Origin: Comamonadaceae bacterium
GTDB taxonomy: Bacteria > Pseudomonadota > Gammaproteobacteria > Burkholderiales > Burkholderiaceae_C
Assembly: GCA_013297985.1 (NCBI GenBank)
Contig: JAAFIY010000032.1
Span: 1-33,972, forward strand
Reading direction: 5' to 3'
DNA: 33,972 bases
A model generated the notes under the pieces. The model was not told the origin of the DNA. It worked only from the letters and a program-made list of their open reading frames with translations, and did not search any database. A program made the position numbers and the translations under genes. Shown one piece after another: positions 8,049 through 14,804 of the stretch. Within the stretch, counting starts at the first letter, position 1. Every line of letters starts with the position of its first letter.

Positions 8049-9680
8049 TCAAACAGTTGTGGGCAACTGGTAGTCCTTTAGCAATTCGCGCAGACGGGTC
8101 TTGAGCATCTTTCCGGTGGCGCCCAGGGGAATGGCGTCCACAAACACCACGTCGTCAGGTATCTGCCACTTGGCAATCTTGCCGTCGTAGAAGCCTTTCA
8201 GGGTGTCGGCGTCCACCTCGGCGCCCGGGCGTTTCACCACGACGACGATAGGCCTTTCGTCCCACTTGGGATGTTTCATGCCGATGCAGGCGGCCATTGC
8301 TACGGCGGGGTGCGCCATGGCAATGTTTTCGATGTCAATCGAGCTGATCCATTCGCCGCCCGACTTGATGACGTCCTTGCTGCGGTCGGTGATCTGCATG
8401 AAGCCTTCTGGGTCGATGGTGGCCACATCGCCCGTGGGAAACCAGCCATCTACCAGCGGGTCACCGCCCTCGCCCTTGAAGTAGCTGCCGATCACCCAGG
8501 GGCCTTTGACCAGCAAGTCGCCATAGGTCTTGCCGTCCCAGGGTAACTCTTCGCCGTTGTCGCCCACGATCTTCATATCCACACCAAAGATGGCGCGGCC
8601 CTGCTTCAGGCGCAGCTTCATTTGCTCGGCTTCGGGCAATGCGGTGTGCTTGTTTTTCAGGGTGCACAGCGTGCCCAGCGGGCTCATCTCAGTCATGCCC
8701 CAGGCGTGCAGCACTTCCACGCCGAAATCGTCGCGGAACGAAGCGATCATCGCGGGCGGGCAGGCAGAGCCGCCAATCACCGTGCGCTTTAAGGTACTGA
8801 ATTTCAAGTTGCCCGCTTTCATGTGGCCCAGCAGCATTTGCCACACCGTGGGCACACCCGCCGAATACGTCACCCCTTCGGCTTCCAACAGCTCGTACAC
8901 CGATTTGCCGTCCAGCGCCGGGCCAGGAAACACCAGCTTGCAGCCAGTCAGCGCGGCTGAATAAGGAATGCCCCAGGCATTGACGTGAAACATGGGCACC
9001 ACGGGCAGCACGGCATCGCGGGCGCTGATGCACATCACGTCAGGCAATGCCGCCGCGTAGGCGTGCAGCAAGGTGCTGCGATGGCTGTACAGCGCGGCCT
9101 TGGGGTTGCCGGTGGTGCCACTCGTGTAGCACATGCTCGACGCGGTGTTTTCGTCTAACTTGGGCCAGGTGTAGCTTTTGGGCTGCGAGCCAATCCAGTC
9201 TTCGTAAGCCACCAGGTTGGGCACGCCACTGTCGGTGGGCAACTTGGCGCTGTCGCACAAGGCTACGTAGCGCTTGATACCCGGGCAACGGCTGTGGATG
9301 GCCTGCACGATAGGCAAAAACGTCATGTCAAAGCACAAGACTTCGTCTTCGGCGTGGTTGGCGATCCAGACCACTTGGTCGGGGTGCAGGCGCGGGTTCA
9401 GGGTGTGCAGCACGCGGCCAGAACCGCTCACCGCAAAGTACAACTCTAGGTGCCGATAGCCGTTCCAAGCCAAGGTGGCGACTCGGGCGCCTCGAGCCAA
9501 AGCCAGCGTGTCGAGTGCACGCGCAGCCTGTTTGGCGCGGCCAGCCACATCGGCCCAGGTGTAGCGGTGGATATCGCCTTCTACGCGGCGCGAAACAATT
9601 TCACCATCGCCGTGGTGGCGCTCGGCAAAGTCGATCAGGCTTGAAATCAGCAACGGCTGGTCTTGCATCAGGCCATGCAT
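8049..9680 (-). CDS. Medium/long-chain fatty acyl-CoA ligase (AMP-forming)
   Basis: A 543-residue ANL-superfamily ligase that adenylates a carboxylic acid with ATP and transfers it to CoA. The phosphate-binding motif [10 protein letters not shown] is at 185-194, the aromatic A5-type segment [12 protein letters not shown] follows, and [12 protein letters not shown] and GATGKMLK (catalytic Lys527) complete the C-terminal domain. The style is that of bacterial FadD-like and 3-methylmercaptopropionyl-CoA ligase proteins. The reading frame is open for 65 further codons upstream, but the ATG at 9680 has GAGGAG seven bases before it and starts the conserved N terminus, so it is chosen. It sits upstream of the Liv transporter on the same strand and probably activates what the transporter imports or a derived acid. 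Confidence 0.92.
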   Translation of the reverse strand: MHGLMQDQPLLISSLIDFAERHHGDGEIVSRRVEGDIHRYTWADVAGRAKQAARALDTLALARGARVATLAWNGYRHLELYFAVSGSGRVLHTLNPRLHPDQVVWIANHAEDEVLCFDMTFLPIVQAIHSRCPGIKRYVALCDSAKLPTDSGVPNLVAYEDWIGSQPKSYTWPKLDENTASSMCYTSGTTGNPKAALYSHRSTLLHAYAAALPDVMCISARDAVLPVVPMFHVNAWGIPYSAALTGCKLVFPGPALDGKSVYELLEAEGVTYSAGVPTVWQMLLGHMKAGNLKFSTLKRTVIGGSACPPAMIASFRDDFGVEVLHAWGMTEMSPLGTLCTLKNKHTALPEAEQMKLRLKQGRAIFGVDMKIVGDNGEELPWDGKTYGDLLVKGPWVIGSYFKGEGGDPLVDGWFPTGDVATIDPEGFMQITDRSKDVIKSGGEWISSIDIENIAMAHPAVAMAACIGMKHPKWDERPIVVVVKRPGAEVDADTLKGFYDGKIAKWQIPDDVVFVDAIPLGATGKMLKTRLRELLKDYQLPTTV

Positions 9681-9786
9681 AGGAGGTCTCCTCGCTCTTT
9701 TTTTGAACAGTTGTACAAAGGCGCGGCATTGTGCAGCCGCCCCCGCGCCCCGCAGCGCAGGACAAACCCCGTGATGCTGCCCAAAG

Positions 9787-9809
9787 ATGCATTCACGTGG
9801 GAAATGCAT
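9787..9809. promoter_or_regulatory. Inverted repeat in the acyl-CoA ligase / selO divergent region
   Basis: ATGCATT (9787-9793) and AATGCAT (9803-9809) form a perfect 7-base inverted repeat around a nine-base centre that itself begins with the palindrome CACGTG. It lies in the 195-base region between two divergent genes, 67 bases before selO and 107 bases before the ligase start. A second small palindrome, TTGTACAA, occurs near 9711-9718. Either could be a regulator site; no regulator is identifiable. Confidence 0.35.
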
Positions 9810-9875
9810 GCCTTTCGAAGGGGCGAGCCGCCCTGCCGCCCTTGAACCCCATGCAAGCAGGACAATCTGCGCCAC

Positions 9876-11411
9876 ATGAATGCCCCCCTGCCCTTTTCAG
9901 TCGCGCCGCCTGGGTCGGCCTTGCCCGCCTTGAGTTGGGTTAACCGATTTGCCAGCCTTGGCCCCGATTTCTATACCCGAGTGGCCCCTCGTGCGGTGCC
10001 TGCGCCCCATTGGGTGGGCCGCAATCTAGGGCTGGCGCACGATCTGGGCCTGGACGATGAATGGTGGGCCCACTACGACACCTTGCAGGCCTTGGCTGGC
10101 AACGCCACGCTGCCGGGTGTGCAGCCCCTGGCAAGCGTTTACAGCGGCCATCAGTTTGGCGTGTGGGCGGGTCAGTTAGGCGATGGACGTGCCTTGCTGT
10201 TGGGCGAACGCACCGATGCGGTTGGGCTGGGTTGGGAATGGCAGCTCAAGGGCAGCGGCCTCACGCCCTATTCGCGCATGGGCGACGGCCGCGCGGTGCT
10301 GCGGTCCAGCATCCGCGAATACCTGGCCAGCGAGGCCATGCATGGTCTGGGCATCCCCACCACCCGAGCGCTGGCAGTTGTCGGCACCCCCCTGACGGTG
10401 CAGCGCGAAACCGAAGAAACCGGCGCCGTCGTGACCCGTGTCGCGCGCAGTTTTGTGCGCTTTGGTCATTTCGAACACTTCGCCGCGCGCGAACAAACCG
10501 AACTGTTGCGCCGTCTGGCCGACTATGTGATCGAGCACTATTACCCGCAAGCAGCACACGCTGCCCCTCCCGGCGGCAACGCCTATGCGGGCCTGCTGCG
10601 GCTGGTAGCGCAGCGCTCGGCTGAGTTGGTGGCCCAGTGGCAGGCGGTGGGCTTTTGCCATGGCGTGCTCAACACCGACAACATGAGCATCCTGGGGCTG
10701 ACCTTGGACTACGGCCCCTTCCAGTTCATGGACGCGTTTGATCCGGCGCACATCTGCAACCACTCCGACACCCAAGGCCGCTACGCTTTTGCGCGCCAGC
10801 CCAGCGTGGTGCACTGGAACCTGTTTTGCCTGGGCCAAGCCTTGTTGCCTCTGATCGGCGAGCAAGAACATGCGCTGGCTGCCCTGGAGCCCTTCCGTGC
10901 GGACTACCCGGCGGCCTACATGCGCTTGATGCTCGCCAAGCTGGGGCTGGGCCGTGCCGAATTGGACGCCACCGCCGCACGCGAGCTGATTGACCCGCTG
11001 CTCAAGCTGATGGGGCAAGACAAGGTGGACTACACCGTCGCTTGGCGGCGTTTGTCCCACGCGGTGGCAAGCAGCACCCATCAGCCCGAAACGGCGGCCT
11101 TTGCGCCGGTGCGAGACTTGTTTATAGATCGCCCCGCGTTTGATACTTGGTTGCTATTGTTTTTGAAGCACCTTACGCACATCAATAGGGCGCAAGCGGC
11201 TGAAATCATGCTGAACGCCAACCCGGCAGTTGTGCTGCGCAACCACCTGGGTGAAGAGGCCATCCGTGCCGCGCAGCAAGGTGACTTCAGCGTCGTACAG
11301 GGCCTGCAAGATCTCTTGGCCCAACCCTTTGCCACCGCTGCAGACACCAGATCCGAAGCCGGTTTTGCGCCCGATTGGGCGTCTTCCATTTCTATTTCTT
11401 GCTCATCATGA
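9876..11411 (+). CDS. selO: SelO family protein adenylyltransferase (YdiU)
   Basis: A 511-residue pseudokinase-fold enzyme that transfers AMP from ATP to Ser, Thr or Tyr of protein targets; in E. coli the targets include redox proteins. Family blocks are YSGHQFGVWAGQLGDGRA (89-106), the lysine in QLKGSGLTPYSRMGDGRA (from 123), HGVLNTDNMS (262-271) and DYGPFQFMD (278-286). The last residues are SCSS, where animal SelO carries selenocysteine; here it is plain Cys. Residues 426-442 (11151-11201) coincide with a copy of the intergenic repeat seen elsewhere in the window, with low-GC and rare codons (TTG, CTA, AGG), while the sequence on both sides (RDLFIDRPAFDTW, NPAVVLRNHLGEEAI) is ordinary SelO. 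The stop overlaps the msrB start as ATGA. Confidence 0.95.
   Translation: MNAPLPFSVAPPGSALPALSWVNRFASLGPDFYTRVAPRAVPAPHWVGRNLGLAHDLGLDDEWWAHYDTLQALAGNATLPGVQPLASVYSGHQFGVWAGQLGDGRALLLGERTDAVGLGWEWQLKGSGLTPYSRMGDGRAVLRSSIREYLASEAMHGLGIPTTRALAVVGTPLTVQRETEETGAVVTRVARSFVRFGHFEHFAAREQTELLRRLADYVIEHYYPQAAHAAPPGGNAYAGLLRLVAQRSAELVAQWQAVGFCHGVLNTDNMSILGLTLDYGPFQFMDAFDPAHICNHSDTQGRYAFARQPSVVHWNLFCLGQALLPLIGEQEHALAALEPFRADYPAAYMRLMLAKLGLGRAELDATAARELIDPLLKLMGQDKVDYTVAWRRLSHAVASSTHQPETAAFAPVRDLFIDRPAFDTWLLLFLKHLTHINRAQAAEIMLNANPAVVLRNHLGEEAIRAAQQGDFSVVQGLQDLLAQPFATAADTRSEAGFAPDWASSISISCSS
11151..11201 (+). repeat. Repeat copy R3, in frame inside selO
   Basis: The blocks TGCTA (11152-11156), GAAGCACCTT (11165-11174) and GGGCGCA (11188-11194) have gaps of 8 and 13 bases. 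These are exactly the gaps in the intergenic copy at 25129-25181 read on the minus strand, and AGCGGCT follows. By eye about 33 of 45 aligned bases match that copy. It encodes LLLFLKHLTHINRAQAA of SelO. In this reading frame the intergenic form would have a TAG stop at the ATAGCT block; here the codon is AAG. The copy is diverged, so chance similarity is not fully excluded. Confidence 0.65.
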
Positions 11412-11848
11412 GTTCTGTCAGCACTTCCTACCCTGTGTCAAAAACCGACGATGAATGGCGCCAGTTGCTCGCTGCCAAAGCGGCTGCTGGTCAAGCCGAG
11501 CCGCTGGCCTACAAAGTCACTCGGCATGAAGACACTGAGCGGGCCTTCACCGGCCGCCTGGCCGACGAAAAGCGCGCCGGGGTCTACCACTGCATTTGCT
11601 GCGACAAGGCCTTGTTTGACGCTGCCACCAAGTTTGATTCCGGCACCGGTTGGCCGAGCTTTTTCGCCCCAGCCAACGCTGCGGCTGTGGGCACCAAGGT
11701 CGATCGTATGCTTTGGATGACGCGCACCGAAGTGCACTGCGCCGACTGCGGCGCCCATCTGGGCCATGTGTTTGACGACGGGCCCGCCCCCACGGGGCTG
11801 CGCTATTGCATGAATTCAGCGTCGATGTCGTTTTCGCCTGCTGCCTAG
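11408..11848 (+). CDS. msrB: Peptide-methionine (R)-S-oxide reductase MsrB
   Basis: A 146-residue MsrB that reduces the R epimer of methionine sulfoxide in proteins. Zinc-binding pairs are CICC (Cys62, Cys65) and CADC (Cys111, Cys114); the catalytic cysteine is Cys134 in LRYCMNSASM; DSGTGWPSF at 78-86 is the family core. The sequence has no signal peptide, so the enzyme is cytoplasmic. The start ATG overlaps the selO stop by four bases (ATGA), and upstream in-frame residues are just selO DNA in another frame, so this start is preferred. Coupling to selO fits a shared role in oxidative protein damage. Confidence 0.96.
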   Translation: MSSVSTSYPVSKTDDEWRQLLAAKAAAGQAEPLAYKVTRHEDTERAFTGRLADEKRAGVYHCICCDKALFDAATKFDSGTGWPSFFAPANAAAVGTKVDRMLWMTRTEVHCADCGAHLGHVFDDGPAPTGLRYCMNSASMSFSPAA

Positions 11849-11909
11849 GCAGTCCCACGTGGCGCCCTTGCTGCCGGTCGGCAGCCCACCTATGGCAGAT
11901 ACAGTCTGC
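11841..11909 (+). other. Three short palindromes at the msrB end / yciB leader
   Basis: CTGCCTAGGCAG (11841-11852) spans the msrB stop. GCTGCCG-GT-CGGCAGC (11870-11885) lies in the middle of the 66-base gap. GCAGA-TACAG-TCTGC (11895-11909) ends five bases before the yciB ATG, which has no visible Shine-Dalgarno. None is followed by a T-run. The last hairpin is well placed to affect yciB translation; this is inference from position only. Confidence 0.35.
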
Positions 11910-11914
11910 ATCCC

Positions 11915-12487
11915 ATGAAGCTGTTGCTTGATTTCTTTCCCATCGTGGTGTTTTTTGTCGCCTACAAAATGGCTGACATCTACACCGCCACGGCCGTGTT
12001 GATGGCCGCCACCTTGGTGCAAATGGGTGCCATTCGACTTCTGGACGGCAAGCTGCAAACCCTGCACAAAGTCACTCTGGCGATGGTGCTGGTGTTTGGC
12101 GCGCTTACCTTGGCGCTGCATGACGAGCGCTTCATCAAATGGAAGCCTACTGTGCTGTATGGCGCCATGGCGCTGGTGCTGGGCGTGATGCTGTGGGGGC
12201 TGCGTAAGAACGTGCTCAAACTCTTGCTGGGCGCACAGATGGAACTACCCGAAACCGTGTGGCACCGCCTGGGCGCCGCCTGGGTGGGCTACTGCGTGTT
12301 CATGGCGGCCATCAATGGCTATGTGGCGGCGTCGTTCAGTACCGAGACGTGGGTCAATTTCAAGCTCTGGGGTTACATCTTTCCGCTGGTGTTCATCATC
12401 GGCCAGGGCTTTTATGTGGCGCGCCACTGGAAAGACCCGGACGAGCCCGCCGCCGAAGCGCCAGTTCCCCCAGAGGCCAAACCGTGA
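11915..12487 (+). CDS. yciB: Septation protein A / YciB family inner membrane protein
   Basis: A 190-residue integral membrane protein of the YciB (IspZ, septation protein A) family. It begins [20 protein letters not shown], the family hallmark, and has about five hydrophobic helices; the segment [19 protein letters not shown] is also typical. E. coli YciB is an inner-membrane protein linked to envelope synthesis and the division machinery, with a role that is not fully settled. The C-terminal tail is short and rich in Pro, Ala and Glu. The stop overlaps the GTG of the bolA-like gene by four bases. No good ribosome-binding site is visible; a small hairpin precedes the start. Confidence 0.95.
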   Translation: MKLLLDFFPIVVFFVAYKMADIYTATAVLMAATLVQMGAIRLLDGKLQTLHKVTLAMVLVFGALTLALHDERFIKWKPTVLYGAMALVLGVMLWGLRKNVLKLLLGAQMELPETVWHRLGAAWVGYCVFMAAINGYVAASFSTETWVNFKLWGYIFPLVFIIGQGFYVARHWKDPDEPAAEAPVPPEAKP

Positions 12488-12765
12488 CGGTGGAGCTGGC
12501 CCAAGCGGCCGAACTGCACCAACGGCTGCGCGCCACCTTGGCACCCACCGCGCTGGAAGTCATCGACGAAAGCGCCAGCCACGCAGGCCATGTGGGAGCC
12601 GGTGCGGCGGGCTTTGGTACCCACTTTCGGGTGCGCATTACGAGCCCTCTTTTTGCCGGTTTGCGCCCCGTGGCGCGGCATCGCCTTGTGTATGATGCCC
12701 TGCAGGATTTCATCGACCAGCGTGGCGTGCACGCGCTGGCCATCGAAGCCAAGCCCGCGCCCTAG
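12484..12765 (+). CDS. BolA family protein
   Basis: A 93-residue BolA-like protein. The fold's pattern is present: an N-terminal helix ([15 protein letters not shown]), [14 protein letters not shown], a strand [14 protein letters not shown] with R-HRLVYDAL after it, and the terminal strand [10 protein letters not shown]. BolA proteins partner with monothiol glutaredoxins and act in iron-sulfur handling or envelope-related transcription. It starts with GTG at 12484 (VTVELAQ), inside the end of yciB (GTGA overlap), so translation is coupled. The pair yciB-bolA followed by a parvulin is a common betaproteobacterial arrangement. Confidence 0.9.
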   Translation: MTVELAQAAELHQRLRATLAPTALEVIDESASHAGHVGAGAAGFGTHFRVRITSPLFAGLRPVARHRLVYDALQDFIDQRGVHALAIEAKPAP

Positions 12766-12766
12766 G

Positions 12767-12803
12767 GCGGCGTCCGCGAAAGGCCCAAAAAAGGGCCCGC
12801 CGC
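12767..12803 (+). other. GC-rich hairpin after the bolA-like gene
   Basis: GGCCC (12782-12786) pairs with GGGCC (12793-12797) over an A6 loop. GCGGCG (12767-12772) can extend the stem with CGCCGC (12798-12803) across a nine-base bulge. It begins just after the bolA-like stop. No T-run follows on the plus strand, so it may slow or protect the transcript but not terminate it. The remainder of the gap up to 12940 shows no clear promoter. Confidence 0.45.
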
Positions 12804-12940
12804 GCAGGGGTTGCGGAACCTGCAGCCGCCAACCCTGGTCGCATAAGGGCCATGACGCCCCATGGGCACATCCAGCGCATCTTGCCGTCACGCCCGCTGC
12901 GCGTTCACACACTTTTTTGGCTCTGGAGAGAGGTTCCCTG

Positions 12941-13720
12941 ATGAAGAAAACCGTTGTGGCTCTGGTCGCGGCCGCTGCCTTTTGCGTGCTGGGCACCGCT
13001 GCTGCGCAAAACGTCGCCATTGTCAATGGCAAGGCCGTGCCCAAGGCGCGGGTGGATTTGCTGGTGAAGCAGTTGGAGCGCTCGGGCCGCCAAGTCACGC
13101 CCGAGATGCAGCCCATGCTGCGCGAGGAAGTCATCGCCCGCGAAATCTTCATGCAAGAAGCCCAGCGTCGCGGCATTGATGCCAGCGAAGAGTACCGCCA
13201 GCAGATGGATTTGGCGCGCCAAACCATCATGATCCGCGCGCTGTTTGAAGACTTCCAAAAAACCAACGGCGTGACCGAAGCCGACGTCAAGGCCGAGTAC
13301 GACAAGTTTGCTGCCGCCAACGCGGGCAAAGAGTTCCGCGCCCGCCACATCTTGGTGGAAAAAGAAGACGAAGCCAAATCGGTAATTGACGCGCTGAAGA
13401 AAGGCGGCAAGTTTGAAGACCTGGCCAAGCAGCGGTCCAAAGACCCGGGCTCTGCCGCCCGCGGTGGTGATCTGGATTGGGCCGCACCGGGCAGCTATGT
13501 CAAAGAGTTTGCCGAAGCCCTGCTCAAGCTCAAAGTGGGCGAAGTCACCGATTCGCCGGTGCGCAGCCAGTTTGGCTGGCACATCATCCGGGTGGATGAA
13601 GAGCGTCAAGCCAAACTACCGGCGGTCGATGAATTGCGCCCGCAAATCACCCAGCAGCTCACCCAGCAACGGCTGCAGAACTTCCAAGAAGAGCTGCGCA
13701 AGAAGGCCCGCGTGGAATAA
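12941..13720 (+). CDS. Periplasmic parvulin-type peptidyl-prolyl isomerase
   Basis: A 259-residue secreted PPIase. A signal peptide (MKKTVVALVAAAAF, cleavage near residue 22 after TAAA) is followed by a SurA-like N-terminal helical region (about 24-125) and one rotamase domain (132-219) starting FRARHILVE and ending FGWHIIRVDEER. The middle has the family block SKDPGSAARGGDLDW. A helical C-terminal tail follows. It probably assists folding of exported proteins. GGAGAGAGG lies before the ATG. The gene is the last of the plus-strand run and ends at a strong terminator. It is shorter than SurA (one rotamase domain, not two) and resembles the Burkholderiales PpiC/PrsA-like proteins. Confidence 0.94.
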   Translation: MKKTVVALVAAAAFCVLGTAAAQNVAIVNGKAVPKARVDLLVKQLERSGRQVTPEMQPMLREEVIAREIFMQEAQRRGIDASEEYRQQMDLARQTIMIRALFEDFQKTNGVTEADVKAEYDKFAAANAGKEFRARHILVEKEDEAKSVIDALKKGGKFEDLAKQRSKDPGSAARGGDLDWAAPGSYVKEFAEALLKLKVGEVTDSPVRSQFGWHIIRVDEERQAKLPAVDELRPQITQQLTQQRLQNFQEELRKKARVE

Positions 13721-13778
13721 ATCCAAGGTCTATCCAAGGCAGTGAGTCTTTCGGGCTGATGCGCCCGTCAATTCTGCG

Positions 13779-13810
13779 AAAGCCGCTACGAATTATGTAG
13801 CGGCTTTTTT
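13779..13810 (+). terminator. Rho-independent terminator after the parvulin gene
   Basis: An 11-base perfect stem (AAAGCCGCTAC / GTAGCGGCTTT) encloses the seven-base loop GAATTAT and runs into TTTTTT. It lies 58 bases after the parvulin stop and 12 bases before the end of the convergent DUF1624 gene. On the minus strand the stem is followed by only three Ts, so it may also stop that transcript, less strongly. Confidence 0.93.
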
Positions 13811-13821
13811 CTTTCCGTGGG

Positions 13822-14652
13822 TTAGCGGCGAAAGGCCCAAGTCGCCAGCCAGAGTAGCCCCAACAGAACCGGCTGGTGGAGCATGTAGTAGCTCAAAGAC
13901 CATCGACCCAAGGGCGCCAGGCGCCGCCAACCCAAGCGTGCGGCGCCCCGCGCCTTGTTGGCGCCGGGGCTTTCGCGGCGTACCCACCACCGACCCAGCG
14001 CATAGCCCACGCACATCGCGGCCAACCACGGCAGCACCGGCACGTAGTCTTCGGTAACCGGCTTGCGGTCCACAAAGCCCAGGCCATTGAGCCAGCGGCC
14101 GTTGAACCACTGCGCCACCTCGGGGCTGAAGATGTCGCTAGGTGCCCAGGCCCGGCTGGCCAGAGCCAAGGCTGCCATCACCCACGGCAACACCGGCCAA
14201 CGCTCAAACGCGGGTGCCAAGACCCGCACCACCAGCAGCATTACCGCCAAGCCGTGCAGCACGCCAAAGTGGATATAGCTGCGCGGAAACATCCCCCAAG
14301 ACGCCACCGACACTACTAGCGCGCAGCCCGCCACTTGCGCCCAGCGTCGCCAAAACCGGCGCCAGCTCTGCCCCTGCGCCACCGCAATCGCCTGCGCGGC
14401 GCCCGCGCAGCCCACAAACAGTGTGACGATGGCTGTTCGCTGAAGCCACCAAAACGGGTCTTTGAGCATCTGCAGTTGCACCCAACCGAACAGGTGCAAG
14501 TCCCAACAGAAGTGATAGACCGTCATCCACAGCATGGCAGCGGCGCGCAGGGCATCTAAGGCCGCGTCTCGGCCCCCGGGCGGCACGGTCGCTAAGGCGG
14601 TGTCGAGGGCGCGGGGCTTGTGAACCGCGTCACGAGTGTTACGGCTGGTCAC
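13822..14652 (-). CDS. DUF1624 / heparan-alpha-glucosaminide N-acetyltransferase-like membrane protein
   Basis: A 276-residue polytopic membrane protein. RDAALDALRAAAMLWMTVYH (28-47) is the family's opening; FCWDLHLFGW follows, and helices run to LSYYMLHQPVLLGLLWLATW at the end. DUF1624 proteins belong to the acyltransferase-3-like superfamily of membrane acyltransferases, but bacterial members have no settled substrate. The ATG at 14652 is used; the first 25 or so residues are hydrophilic. It stands alone on the minus strand, divergent from the DUF1800 gene across 152 bases and convergent with the parvulin gene. Confidence 0.88.
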   Translation of the reverse strand: MTSRNTRDAVHKPRALDTALATVPPGGRDAALDALRAAAMLWMTVYHFCWDLHLFGWVQLQMLKDPFWWLQRTAIVTLFVGCAGAAQAIAVAQGQSWRRFWRRWAQVAGCALVVSVASWGMFPRSYIHFGVLHGLAVMLLVVRVLAPAFERWPVLPWVMAALALASRAWAPSDIFSPEVAQWFNGRWLNGLGFVDRKPVTEDYVPVLPWLAAMCVGYALGRWWVRRESPGANKARGAARLGWRRLAPLGRWSLSYYMLHQPVLLGLLWLATWAFRR

Positions 14653-14804
14653 GGGGCGGTGTCATGGTTTTCGTGCCAACTGGCGGCACACTGATGAGGC
14701 ATTGCAGCGAATGGCTGGCGGTGCGATAACCCGTAAGTCGATGCCCCGCGTAGGGGTGGCGGCAAACAGACCTTGAACGAGAACCGACACCCGAGGAAGC
14801 AGAG

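Noticed and set aside
6817..8073. 418-codon open frame on plus, antisense to the binding-protein gene
   Set aside because: No recognisable motifs, and it covers a well-supported gene on minus.
9681..9875. N-terminal extension of the acyl-CoA ligase to 9875
   Set aside because: The extra 65 residues are not ligase-like, run through the divergent promoter region, and the ATG at 9680 has a strong ribosome site.
11400..11411. Possible selenocysteine codon at the SelO C terminus
   Set aside because: The last residues are SCSS with ordinary Cys codons; the TGA is the true stop, overlapping the msrB start.
12782..12797. GGCCC-A6-GGGCC hairpin as a further repeat copy or terminator
   Set aside because: It resembles the centre of the 25129-25181 copy but lacks the outer blocks, and has no T-run; listed only as a hairpin.
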